Assembly (NCBI GenBank): GCA_014773175.1
Contig: VXCM01000748.1
Location: 229,135 to 293,134 of the forward strand
Source: Lucifuga dentata
Taxonomy: Eukaryota; Chordata; Actinopteri; Ophidiiformes; Bythitidae
Direction of reading: 5' to 3'
DNA length: 64,000 bases
Positions 32,901 to 45,447 of the stretch are shown here, piece after piece. A program made the translations under genes and the position numbers. The notes beneath the pieces are model-generated. The model did no database searches, was not told the DNA's origin, and saw nothing but the letters and a program-made list of their open reading frames with translations. Every line of letters begins with the position of its first letter. Within the stretch, counting starts at the first letter, position 1.

Positions 32901-35900
32901 AGAGTCTCCACCACCTCAAAGCACTAGGGCAGAAGATTCAACTGAGGAACAAACTTGTGATGACTTGTCAGGCAGTGCTTCTCCATTTGATGGCAATTCA
33001 ACACGTGACGTTTCTGCTGGTATTAATAATAGCTCTGTCTTGGAGAACACCTCTCGCTTAGACAATAACAGCTCATGTGTAGACAACTCGACTCATTTGG
33101 ACAACAGCTTTCTCCGAAGAGAAGAAACTTCCCAGTTTGACGACACTTCCCTCGTGGGAGAGGAACCATCTAGTGTGTGTGACATCACTAGGAATAGCAG
33201 CTGCTCCATGGAAGACTCCAGAGCTGATACACTGGACTCCACCAAGGCAGGAGAAACCACTGAGGCAGATGAGACCAAGGACAGTTTCCAAAGCACGGGA
33301 GCGTCCATGCTGGAGTCTTCCTTAAACAACATCTCTCAGACGAAAGAGCCTGATGTGGACTCACATGATGGGTCCATCTCACGCTCATTCGTGTCACCTC
33401 AGCCAGTTAATCAAGGTGTGTTCTTGAAGCTATTAATTGAAACTGTTATCATATGGTTTGAGCATTATTCATTGAAATGTATATTACTTATATGTATATT
33501 ACTTGTTTATACAATTTTTTTTTTAACCATCTGTTGCCTTCAGTTTTACCAAGTAGAGGTAGAGCTGTTTTCAGTGCATATCGTTTGGTTTTCTTGTTAC
33601 TCATTACTTGTTTCTTTGTTTCCGTAAGCCTGTGTGTGTGTCCACATTATGCAAAAACAAATGTCAATGTATTATTATCTGTGATTAGGGCCTGAAGCAG
33701 AATGGGAGACCAGGGTACATGATGTACCAGACTCACCTGCATCCGTCAACATGAAGACAGCCGTTAATGAAACAATGACCCCCCTCAGTTTCAAGATGAG
33801 AGCTGAAAACTTTATTGCCTTCAGTACCCCAGCAGAGAGCCCTGTTGTAAACCCCCTCCAACCAATAACTGATCAGATTGAGTCAGCTATTGGAGGACAG
33901 CTGAAAACCCCAGGGAAACCACGAAAACCTCGAACTCCAAAGACAATTTGGATTAGAACTCCAGGTATTCAATTTTCTGATTTCAGAAGAATGGTTTTAC
34001 TTTTCAAAATGATGTGTAAAGGTTTCAAAGGGTTTGTCTTTTTCCCCTCAAGATTTCCAAGCCCCTAAGGTGCAGCGGAAGCCTCAGGTTCGAACCCCAA
34101 AAGCAGAGAAGATGACAGCTGTTGTGGAAGGAGAACATAAAGAGGAGGGAGCCAAGGCAAAGGGGGAGCAAAGGAAGAGGAAGAAACCTATCAAAGTAGA
34201 TGTTAAAGAAACCTCAGATATTTGTGGGGAGGCTGGGCCTCCCAGTGAAGAGTTTGATTCAATTACAGCCACCATTGAAGCTGTTCTGGCCAGTGCTTCA
34301 GCCACAAATACAACAGCTCAGAAACCCAAGAAGCTGAAAAAGAAACGTGGCCAAGATGCAATTGTGGTAAAAATACCTAAACGGGAAGCTGAAACGACTG
34401 CTGGTGATGTTGAGGACAATGATGACGACAGTTCTACTGCAGGTAATAAGGAATACTAAGAGACTTTTGTGGGGGTTAAGGGCGTTCCACATCATGAAAT
34501 AACATCTTTATGAGAAATTAATCTTAATGAAAAATAATTTTAATTTTGGTTGTGTGCCTTGTCTTGAACAGGTGAAGCAAATAGACGAAGGGTTGCAACA
34601 GAGGAGCAGGTCCAGTTTCCTCTGCTGAATGGGTAATGATGCCTTCATTGACAATTGAGAACAGGCACAACACAAGTCTCAATTTTGTATGTAATACAAA
34701 ATATGTTAAGACAGAGCTGTTAGATAAAATAAAGTTCTTGACAAATGTTTCAGGTTACCAGAGAATTATTCAGATTAAACTTTGGATGATCTCCTTTTCC
34801 CACTGAATTTTTAATTGGGAATAATTAGTTTGGGACAACATGATCAGACATAGGTACATACAAGTGGTTTATTTGTACAAATGGCCTTCAGATGAGCAAC
34901 ACATTTTCACACATTCGACAAGAGCTACACTTTTCTTTGTGTGATATTTTGTCCCTGGTCTCAAAAATCTGTGGTTTTATTCATGTAGTTCTTTTGATAT
35001 GCAGCACTACAGTATGTTTCTGTGTCATAAAGGCTGTGACAGAAATCTAATAAGGAACTCTGCCTTTACCTCAACCATAGCTGGAGGAGAGAGGTTCGTG
35101 TGAAGAAGCTGGAGAACCGCTTAAAGGGTGAGACCTGGTATTACACACCTTGTGGGAGGAGGATGAAGCAGTTCCCGGAAATAGTAAAGGTAAATTTCCC
35201 TGGCTACAAAGCAGAACCAAATAGGTCTTTTAGTTCATTCACTGCAAAAAAAAATATCACAGATGATGTGGTGGATGTAAAAATACTTGTCTTAACTGTA
35301 CTGACATCTCCTGATAACTTCCCTCAGTACCTGAAGAGGCACCAGGACAGTACAGTTACCAGGGAACATTTCAGCTTCAGCCCACGTATGCCAGTTGGAG
35401 ACTTCTATGAAGAGAGAGAAACTCCTGAGGTTTGTATAGTTGGATGAATATTAAGCAGATCCAAAATACAGCATGTTTAAACTCATATTTAAAGTAATTG
35501 TTTGACCGACATACACGAGACACTTTTTATTCTCTACAATATATTACAGGGTGTGAAGTGGGTCCTGTTGGCTAATGAGGAGGTTCCTTCTATAATCATG
35601 GCCATCACGGGTCGGCGTGGTCGACCGCCAAACCCAGATAAAGAGACACCCCATAGAGGTCTAGGTCTGAAGGGGGGGCAAGTCCGACGCCCTGGAAGAC
35701 CTCCCAAACCCAAGACGTTTGACCTCCTCAGCAAAGTTGATGCCAAGCTGTTGAAGAGACTTGAGGCAAAGGGTGAGTGGCTTTAGAATTGTGGAGGAGT
35801 GGAGAGAACAAGGATGTTTGGTACAACTGTTAGTCGAGCAGTGCCTGGAGTCCAGTACCGGATGACTTGCTTGACATAATGTTTTTATTGTGGCTAAATG

Positions 35901-38900
35901 CTTGTGTTCTTTTTTTTTCTAATAGAAACTTTGACGGAGGAAGAAAAGGAGAAATTAGCAAAAATCAAAAAGAAAATGAAGAGAAAGGTATGCAATACAT
36001 GTTTGCAAAGTTCAGCAGTTTCACAGTTCACATCTCACCCTGATTCTATTGTCATTATTTAGGCAAGAATGAAGAGAAGGGAGGATGCCAAGATTAAGAA
36101 GATGAAAGAGGAAAAAAAGAGAGCCAAGGCAGAGACAAAACACAACACTCATACAAGATGACTTCTCAGCCATGTCATCAGTAAACACTCCTCCTCACTA
36201 CCAATTCTTCTTTCTTTCCTTTGTGGGTTCAGCTTGAGAAGGAGCAAGAGGCCAAAGACCTAGAAGTGAAGGCTGAACCGACAGACCCATCAGCCCCACA
36301 GGCCACGCAGCCGGTATCAGAATCTGCCACAGAGCCAAAGAAGCCTGGCCGCAGAAGATCCATGAAGGCTGAGGCCACTCCACCAGTACAACAGACCGAT
36401 GAAGAGAGGATAGCCCAGGGTAAAAGAGTGCTTGGTGCTCGAAGTAAAGCCAAAGCCTTAGCTAAGGCCCAGGCTGAGGCAGAGGCTGCAGCTCAGGCTG
36501 CCTTGGCAGCAAAGAGGGCAGCAGAGAGGCGAGTGCAAGCCCAGAGACGTCTGGAGGAAAGGAAGAGGCAGCAGATGATTGCAGAGGAGCTCAAAAAGCC
36601 AGCAGAGGACATGTGTCTCACTGACCACAAAGTAGGTTCTGTATATAAAACTCAAGTTTGTTTTTGTCAGCTATATTTTAGGTGCTGGTCGCAAAGGTTT
36701 TGTGAGGTCGATTGTGACCTTTTCAACTTTATCTCCACCAGCTTCTCCCAGAGCTCTCTCGCATCCCTGGTGTGGTTCTCTCTGGTAAAGCCTTCGCGCA
36801 CTGCCTGGCTGTGGTGGAGTTCCTGCATGGCTATGGGAAGGTGATTGGTCTCAACATACCCAAAGATGTGCCAAGCCTTGCTACTCTGCAGGAGGGCCTT
36901 CTTGGTCTGGGTGACAGCCAAGGAGAGGTTCAGGACCTACTAATGAAGCTTGTGGAGGCAGCACTTCATGATCCTGGCCTGCCATCCTATTACCAGGTGT
37001 GTGATATACTTAGAGCATCTGCTCCATTATTGCTGCTCCAGAGAATGGTAAATCTTTTAATCTTCATTTTCCCGTCCATTTTCTCCTCCTAATCTTCAGT
37101 CCGTAAAGATCCTTGGAGAAAAGCTGGTTGAGCTAGAGCTGACCCGCAGCACTGTTTCAGAAGTGCTTCGGATCTTTCTGGAATCTCACGGTTATGAGAC
37201 AGAGGTGTGTAACACACTGAGGACCAAAACGTTTCATACCCTACCCCCCGATACCAAGGCAGCCATCTTGGGTTTCCTGGTGGAAGAACTCAATAGTAGC
37301 AATATTGTGACCAGGTTAGTAATGTGCAGGTTATTTACTCTATTACACTTTGAACTTTGGTTTGTTTGAATTATTAGCTTTATTGTCTTCCTATTGTCAT
37401 CTGTTACTTTATTATAAATGCACTGAAATTTAAGTTAAAACCTAAAAGTTTGTCACTGCTATAGTGCTGATGGATTATTTTATTTATGTGTGTATTATTA
37501 TATTTCAGTGACATAGACAACAAACTAGAAAACATGGCAGCCTACAGAAAGAATAAGTGGATCATCGAGGGGAAATTGCGCAAGTGAGACCATGTTTTTC
37601 TTTTCTTAATTTTTTTTTTTTTTTNTTTAATTTTTTTTTTTTTTTGATTAAATGAACAGGTGATATTTTGTAGTCATTGCATAGAGTTTTATGTAACATT
37701 GATTCTGATTGTTTTTCGCCCTGTCAGACTGAAGGTGGTGTTAGCGCGGCGTACAGGACGCTCTGAGGAAGAGCTGTGTTTTGAGGAGAGGAGGCGCAGT
37801 GCCAGAGTGGCTGAGGAAGAGAATCTCACTTTAGAGGAGGGTGGGGTCATACTGGAGAGAGGCAACCGACGCACACGGAAAGAAGAACCCAAACTTAGTG
37901 ATGTGTGTATCTGTTGTAATGAGTGTTTTTGTCATGCGAGAAACAGATCATTTCTACAACACGTTTTCTTTTCTCTCTGCTTTAGAGCGAAAGCCCCACC
38001 AACGCCAGCATTCCAGAGCTTGAGAGGCAAATAGATAAGCTGACCAAAGTAAGTCTGATTCCATATAAACACGGTGCTCTATTACAATGTGTTGCTTTAC
38101 AAGAAATAATCCTCCACCTTTGGACTTTCACAGCGCCAAGCATTTTTCCGTAAGAAGCTGCTACAGTCATCTCATTCCATGCGAGCTGTATTGCTGGGCC
38201 AGGACCGTTTCCGGCGTAGATACGTGGCCTTACCTCATCTTGGAGGAGTTCTAGTCGAGGGACCAGAAGAACTCTTGAGTGAGTCTGAGAATAAAATTGT
38301 AGAAATATTTCTTTTCTCATTTTAGACTTAAAAACACTTGTCTTTTACCATCTTCTTCTGTTTTTAACTACTTGCCTCTCTCTCACAGCTTCAGGAGATG
38401 TTCTTGTTGCTGAGGTGCCTGTCACTTTCCTCAAGAAAGAGCCCAAAGTTGAGGAGCCCCCCATTCCCGCCTCTCCCACCACTCCCCTTCCTACTCTACC
38501 TGCCTCTCCTTCCTCTGTTCTTCCTGCCCCATCCCAAACCTTCTCCCCAGAGGAGGAGGACCCCCTTCCTGGCACTGCATCCCTCATGAGCAGGCCAAGA
38601 GGCCGTGGGCGTCCCCGCAAAATCAAACCTGAAGTGGAGCTTCACCTTCGTACAGCCAAGATTCGCCGTCGCCGTCGAAGTAGCTTCAGGTCTGGTGGTG
38701 GTGAAGATGGTCCAGTCTCACCGATCGTCGGAACACAAGACCTCACGCAGGCTGCCTTCAGGAATTGGCTCAGCCATTCACAGGAATTAATGAACAACAG
38801 TGTAAGCTCAGCGACGGGGGAAGCTCCAGAAGGTAATCGACCAGAGGAGAGCATGAAGGAGATGGCGGAGAAGCAGGGACAGTGGTTCAACCTGCTCCCT

Positions 38901-41900
38901 AAGCAGCCATGTGATGATAACTCTCTGACCGAGCCTCAGATGCCTACCTCACCCAGCTCACCCCCTAAACTCCTCCCTCAGATCCCGAGCATTCTACCTG
39001 CGTTTACTGCTCCGCTCATGCAGGTTTGCCCATCACAATAATTTTAAAACTGCAAATAAGCATATTTATGCTGTAAAAATGCATTTTGTGTGTGATGTGT
39101 TCATATGCATTGCTGATTAGTGTCTTCTCATCCCTCAGCCTGACCCATTCCTACCTGGCCTGGCTCCTGCTGACCTGGTGACCCCAGCACCACTGCAGGA
39201 TGCTCCCTCTGAACCCCCTACTCCTGCTGCTCCTCTTTGTACCACAGCAGCACCACCTCCTCCTGCCACATCCACCCCTGCCACTCCTGCCAGGCCAGTT
39301 CGCAGGCGAAGAAGAGGTAGCAGAGGTAGTAGTCNCATCCACCCCTGCCACTCCTGCCAGGCCAGTTCGCAGGCGAAGAAGAGGTAGCAGAGGTAGTAGT
39401 CCCGCCCGCAGAGGGCCTCGAGGCTCTGCAGCCAAACGCCGTGGTCGTCCCCCAAACTGTGTGTTCCAGGAGCTCGAGCAGCAGTACTTCACACAGCTAG
39501 TGGTCAAGCCCATCCCAGCATGTAAGCCTCCTAAAGAGAACGTACTTAAGGAGGTGTTAATGATTTTAAGATATCGTGTGATGGTTGTGATATTATATGA
39601 ATTTGACAACCACTGAAATGAATAATTTCTGGCTTTGGAATCTGAGCATTCCCCACTGCCCACATCTACTGTATAAACATATGTGGGATACACAGTATAT
39701 GTCATGGTCGCATGTTGGCTGTCGTGGTGTTTTGTGCATGACTTATTCCTGTTTAACAATTACCTTTTTTTTTTTTTTTTTTTNTTTTTTTTTTTTTTTT
39801 ATGAAAACCCACATCTTTATTTTTTTAGCAATGGTGCGTGGCTGGTGGTGGATCAAGGATCCAGAGGAGCTGTATAGCACCTTACAGGCCCTTCATCCAA
39901 GAGGCATCAGGGAGAAGGTGCTCCATAAGCACTTGGCCAAACACATAGAGAGCCTAGCCGAGATGTGCACCAAATCAATCAATGGTGAGTGTTGCATGTA
40001 AATGGACAATCTCAATTGTACGGGCATTTTATTGTCTCATGAATGATAACAAAAATGTTTTCTTGTGTTCTTTCCAACTAGACCCTGTCTTTGAGTTGAA
40101 GGCTGAGGAGAAAGATGCCCTGATGGAGGCGCTGCAGCAGCCCTGGCAAGTGCAGGAGAAGGCCATGGAGACAGACATCAGTGCTCTGCAGTGGGTGGAG
40201 GACTTAGAGCAGCGGGTCATTGCTGCTGACCTCCATCTCAAGGTCAGCACACTTTCCCTCAGTCGAGCAATGCTACAGCTACAGTTCAGACTGACTAAGT
40301 GAAACTGAGAGTGTTTCTAATTTGCAAAATACAAAGTAACAAGATGTAGTGTAGCTTTTTTTAAAGTGTAATTCTAAGTGATGAAAAGAACACAGCAAAA
40401 TACGAGGACTACTGTGTTGCAGACTAAGGAAAATAGCTGCGGTAAGTAGCACAGGTTATGAGGATTGTGGCCATGTGCGAAGAGGGACAATGTCCTGTAA
40501 GTGATACCATGGAAAAGTAGTGAAAAAACATTGTGCATGAAACAAGCAAGTGTTGAGTATCTCTCTTATGTGTTTCTTCAAGGCACCTCCTCAGAGCACA
40601 AAGAATGATATTGAATCCAACATAGAGATACCAGTGGCAGAATTTCAGGTAAACATTTAAAAACAAATCCTTCCACTAATGAGAACTTGATATAGACATA
40701 AATCTTTTTTTGTCTGCATGGAACAAATAAGCTATCATAGTCACTGATATTTAAATGAGCCTCATTTTCACTCTCCCTTCTTTAAGCCCTATACCATCCC
40801 AGAGCCAGACTCCACACGTGACGACCTCCAGTACTACGAACACGATGCTGATCCGCGTGATGACTGGATTGTGCGGACCAAGAAGGAATGGTCTGGCCTG
40901 CCACGCATTGCCACTCACCCTCTGGATTTGGCCGTGCTGCGGCTGGCCAACCTTGAGCGAAACATCGAGCGACGCTACCTGAAGGAGCCACTTTGGAACC
41001 CAGCTGAAGTGATGCGTCTCGCTCCTCTCACCCCTACGCCAGGAGAAGAGCATCCCATGGATGTCTTTAGGTGAGGACAGTATTAGACCACAGGGGATGA
41101 ATTTATGCGCACAGCCATGCAGTTGTAGTATCAATCATTTGCTCATTAAAACTATAATTTTAAATAGTTTTAATAGTTTTAATTTTAAGTAGTTTTAATG
41201 TAGCAGTATTGTTTTTTTGTTTTTTTTAATTGTTTTACATTTTAATCTTCTTTTCTACGCCTATTTACTTCTCTCAGTCTGGAAAGTGAGATCACCTCAC
41301 GGCTGCGAACATGGCGGCAGGCACTAGATCGCTGCCGCAGCGCCCCCCAGCTTTGCCTGTGTTTACTTCAGCTTGAGAAGTCAATAGCGTGGGAGAGATC
41401 TGTAACTAAAGTGGTAAGGGCCTTGCACCTACCTGTTTGGACTTCACATTTTGCACGGAGCCTGATGTACTTTATTTAGAACATGCTGCCATGCTATATG
41501 TATTTATTGCTATCTTTAAATATAAGTATTTGGTCTATTTGATTTCTTTTTCAGACTTGCCAGATTTGCAGGAAAGGAGACAATGATGAGTACTTGTTGC
41601 TGTGTGACAGCTGTGACCAGGGTTGCCACATGTACTGCCTGAGGCCCAAGATCACTCAGGTGCCAGAGGGAGACTGGTTTTGTCCTTCCTGCGTTGCCGA
41701 GGTCAGAACACTTTATGTGATACTGCAATTGAAATCAGTGTGTGCACTGGAAATTATGAGGATTTTAGACCTGAGAGCACTTTCAGCAATTGTTTTCTTC
41801 TAGGATTTTTTTATTTTTATTTTTTCCTGTGCTTCAATTGTTCCTCCTTAGCTCAATCAGCCTCCTTACCCTTATTTACTCTGCCTGTCAGGGGGATAGC

Positions 41901-42770
41901 GAGTCACTGCACAGCCAGCGCTCATCCAAAAAGAGGACCAGGATGAAAAAGAAAAGATATGAAGATGATAGTTCTGATGAAGACAAAACAAGGCGGCGTA
42001 GTGCCGGCATGACAACACGACACAAGGAGACACAAGCATCCCCCTCCTCCTCTTCTCGTCACTCTGGAGATGGAGGAGGCACTAAACGGCGCCGCATGAC
42101 AACCCGCAACCAGCCTGACCTCACCTTCTGCGAGTGAGTCTTACATCAGTTAGTCATTGACAAGTTATATGCATGCAGATTGTCTGTTTTAATGCTTATA
42201 CAACATGAGTTTTATGTCTCAGCAGAGTTTGTTTTGACAGTCATAATGTGGTTTATTATAAATATATATACATACATACATACATATATATATATATACA
42301 CACACACATATATATGCATAGTGAGTCTTTACTCAGTGTTAATTCTGATGTTGTTTTATTTCTTGTTAGGATCATCCTAATGGAGATGGAGGCTCACACC
42401 GACGCCTGGCCATTCCTTGAACCCGTTAACCCTCGTTTGGTGCCAGGCTACCGCCGTATCATCAAGAACCCCATGGACTTCCTCACCATGAGAGAGAGAC
42501 TGTTACAGGGAGGGTAAGAGCTGTTCATGTTGCAGAACTTGTTACTATTTTATGGAGTCAAAGTTTTTCCAACATCAGTCTTTTCTGTCTCAACTGTTCC
42601 TCTGTTTCAGGTACCTCAGCTGTGAAGAGTTTGCGGCAGATGCCCAGTTGGTGTTCAACAACTGTGAGCTCTTTAATGAAGACACGTCAGAGGTGGGAAT
42701 GGCCGGCCACTCCATGAGGCGCTTCTTTGAGAGCCGCTGGGCGGAGTTCTACTCAAACAAGGACAAATAG
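29926..42770 (+). CDS. baz2a: BAZ2A / TIP5, large subunit of the NoRC nucleolar remodelling complex
   Basis: Twenty-nine coding exons from 29926 to 42770 join with consistent phase to about 2698 residues, against 1905 in human. The excess is in the S/T/P- and H/Q-rich exons 30250-31128 and 31385-33415. TIP5 recruits SNF2H and silencing enzymes to rDNA. Domains in order: conserved N-terminus (MEANNHFNYG, SFPQQGK); TAM/MBD-like domain (exons 34572-35429, WRREVRVKKLENRLKGETWY, EHFSFSPRMPVGDF); AT-hooks (GRRGRPPNP, RRPGRPPKP, RGRGRPRK, AKRRGRPP); a charged coiled-coil; DDT (exons 36742-37314); WHIM-like segments (MAAYRKNKW, GWWWIKDPEEL); PHD finger (41555-41701, CQICRKGDNDEYLLLCDSC); bromodomain (42370-42770, WPFLEPVNPRLVPGYRRI, FNEDTSEVG). 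Exon 12 (36063-36128) ends in a GC donor. Exon 39139-39521 contains a 67-bp assembly insertion that falsely shifts the frame. Exon 3 has a TAG/CAG tandem acceptor. Confidence 0.95.
36129..36232 (+). other. GC-AG intron in baz2a
   Basis: No GT donor is available before the in-frame TGA at the end of this exon's readthrough. CCAAG|GCAGAG at 36129 joins to TTCAG|CTTGAG at 36233 and keeps the frame (AAG|CTT, KRAK-LEKE). The intron is 104 nt with a GC donor. Confidence 0.75.
39269..39401 (+). other. Assembly join inside a baz2a exon: 66-bp duplication around N at 39335
   Basis: 39269-39334 equals 39336-39401 exactly. The extra copy plus N is 67 bp, which shifts the frame by one. Upstream coding is in one frame (ending RRRRGSRGSS) and downstream coding in the next (starting STPATPARPVRRR). 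Counting one copy only restores a continuous exon of 316 nt with phases that fit its neighbours. This is an artefact, not a mutation. Confidence 0.93.
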
Positions 42771-43000
42771 GAGCCTGTGATGTTTCCCTGAGGGTGGTGC
42801 TGTAGACTGTCGCTGCACCACCCCATCAGTTACACTCTCCATTAAAACTGTCTGGAGGCTCTTCAGTGTGTGTATTCTTACATGTATAGGTATATATGTA
42901 TAGATTTGGCTATTGTCTGTTATTGTTTTCTCAGTTGACTTAATCTTTCTAAGACCCAAAGCCAGATTGGCTTGAACTTCTGCCCATTCCCCTTCACAAA

Positions 43001-43024
43001 GAGAGAGAGAGAGAGAGAGAGAGA
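43001..43024. repeat. (GA)12 microsatellite in baz2a 3' UTR
   Basis: A perfect GA dinucleotide run lies 230 bp after the baz2a stop codon. Confidence 0.9.
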
Positions 43025-44631
43025 AGAAGTCTCTGCTCACTCTCCTTCCCTCTATTTGTGTCTCTTTTGTCCTTAGCACCTCATCACCGGTTTGGATTCT
43101 CCTGTCACGTCTTTTCACAAACTCTTTGTCAAAGCGAGGGCTTCGGTCTGGCCCTGCCATGGGGTAAACACACATCTCAGGCCTTGGGTATTTTGGCTGT
43201 CAGACTCATAGCAAGAGTCTGAGACTGATTTCATAATTGCAGCGTAATTGCTGGATTCTGGACCTGCTTAGCCTCCCCTCAACGACAAACGGATTAAATC
43301 TCTTCACGGAGCGTGGACCCTTTCTTACCATTCAGTGGAAATGTAACGTAATGTGGTCTTATGCCTAGAAGTAATTTTTTTGCTCAATATATTTTTATTA
43401 TATATATTCTCTATATAAATATATATAAAAAGTACAATAGCTGGGATTATTTAATAGCAATAGCTCGTAGTGAATGTGTACAGATTACCATATAGAGATG
43501 TCTAGATGATTTACAAAACGGCCAGTTAAACAAACATAAAAGGAACTGTTGGATTGTCACAGTAGACGTTGTATAACCTCCACTTAAAGTCTTGGACACA
43601 CATCTACACTTTTACACCCACACATTGACACAATTTTATATACACATTCTTTGCTGCTGTGTGACAGACACTGGTTTCTGAAATTGGAGAATCTGGTGTT
43701 TGCATGTCTGGGCTTAGATTCTTATGTTCATTGCCCTTGTTAGGAGTAAATAGTATCAGCATCAGGTAGTTACACTTGATCACTTGATCTGTGTCACAGA
43801 CTGTACGGATACAACTGAAGTGATGCTACCGCTGTTTTAACATTTGCTAATCTGTTATGTGTAATCTTTTTTTTTTTTTTTTANTTTTTTTTTTTTTTTT
43901 AGAGCACATGGCTCACACTGTAATTTTGCCAGTGTCAAGTATAATCATAAATGATAAAATAGGTCTGTGAAAAATTTACTCATAACTGTCTGACAAGATA
44001 TTGTTAGCAGCTTCATGTAAAAACTTGCAGTGAGCTCCGTTTATGCTAATCAGTTGATTTGTGTTGAATATGACACTTGGTTGTGTTTGTGTGTATCTAG
44101 ACTGGCTAGGCGGAAAAGATTTAAACTTGATCATGCGGGAGACAAAAATCCTCTCATGTTCAAGAATTGCAAAGGAGCCCTCACAATGAAGGACTGGGCA
44201 CAATTCTGCCTGGTTTTGTTTGGTCGTAACATTCCTTTTTTTATTTGAATTTCATATTTTTTTGTGCTGTACAAGGGCCAATGTACATGTTGCACGGCAT
44301 TATTGTGTGTTATGAAGGCGGCGGGATGACTCCACAATCTAGGTTTTATTTGAACTTGTTTCTTACACTGAGCTCAAATCTGTTGATAGGAAATACATTT
44401 TGATGTTCCTTATTGCAGTTAAAGGGACAGATGTTTTTCAAATAAGAAAAAAGACATTAAAACCAAATGTGGTGTTAAGTGAATTTTTAATAATGTACAG
44501 TTTTGGTGACTTTAAATTTGTTCCTTTATATTTTTAGGACCAATTTATCATTTTTAAGAGGAGGTATTGCAAGACTATGTTGTATTAAGGTGATGTAACA
44601 CGTGTGCATCTGTAGAATGTACTGTGAGTTG

Positions 44632-44637
44632 AATAAA
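44632..44637 (+). terminator. baz2a polyadenylation signal
   Basis: AATAAA lies about 1.86 kb after the stop codon and is followed by T-rich sequence. The intervening 3' UTR contains an N at 43884 in a T tract, so its length is approximate. Confidence 0.6.
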
Positions 44638-45184
44638 AACACATCTAGTAGAGAATATCTTTGTCAGTGCAGCTTCTGCTGTGTTTTTTTTTTTCTCTTT
44701 GTCAGTTCGTATCGGTATATTAGATTAATTAGCTATTTCAAAATAAATGGACGTACAACTGTGAGCAAATGCATAAAGTGAGTAGTAAATATATCCAGTC
44801 GTGTATAATTAAATATATATCAAATTCTTAATTAAAACAAAAAACTATTTAAACTAAAAAACTAATATGGTTAAACTTAAAAAAAAAACCAATTAAAAAT
44901 ACCTCTGGACTTATTGGTAGTTTATAGTTAGTATAGAGTTATATGTTGCAAGTGCCCTCACACACTTTTCCACGCAGCACGCTCACCTTACACCTGCACC
45001 TCACTGTTCATCACAAGATGAGCTTTTGTGTGTAGGAGATCCCTGAGTCATGAAGGAAATCTGGTGAAGTAAAAGCTGTCAGGGTGGGGCTCTGCAGCAC
45101 CCTGGAGGGTCCTGTCTGAGGCACATGCTGCCGGGAAGATCCTGCCATCACTCCCAGCTGCTCTACAGTAGTAGAGACTGAAGT

Positions 45185-45188
<4 letters not shown>

Positions 45189-45235
<47 letters not shown>
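45189..45235. repeat. (CA)n microsatellite
   Basis: A perfect CA run of about 23 units. It accounts for the cysteine/valine-repeat open frames on the opposite strand. Confidence 0.95.
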
Positions 45236-45237
<2 letters not shown>

Positions 45238-45397
45238 TCCTGTCTAAGGGAAATTTACATGCATTGGGAATAAATTTGAATATATAGGTAATAAAAGTAA
45301 GAAAAATGGGCGTGTCAGCTCTTCCAGATGATGTCACAGTGTACATCTCTTTCTGCTTTTGCCCTCTCTCATTCTTTCAAATCCCTGAGCTGGCACT

Positions 45398-45400
<3 letters not shown>

Positions 45401-45444
<44 letters not shown>
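45401..45444. repeat. (TG)n microsatellite
   Basis: A perfect TG run of 22 units, 165 bp from the (CA)n run and in the opposite orientation. Confidence 0.95.

Positions 45445-45447
<3 letters not shown>

Noticed and set aside
36129..36168. Possible truncated baz2a isoform ending in the TGA after exon 12
   Set aside because: The GC donor resolves the frame and downstream exons are clearly conserved. Retention is possible but not evidenced.
45048..45346. Cysteine/valine-rich minus-strand open frames
   Set aside because: They are translation of the (CA)n microsatellite. Similar frames at 52.0, 53.0, 57.7 and 60.0 kb have the same cause.
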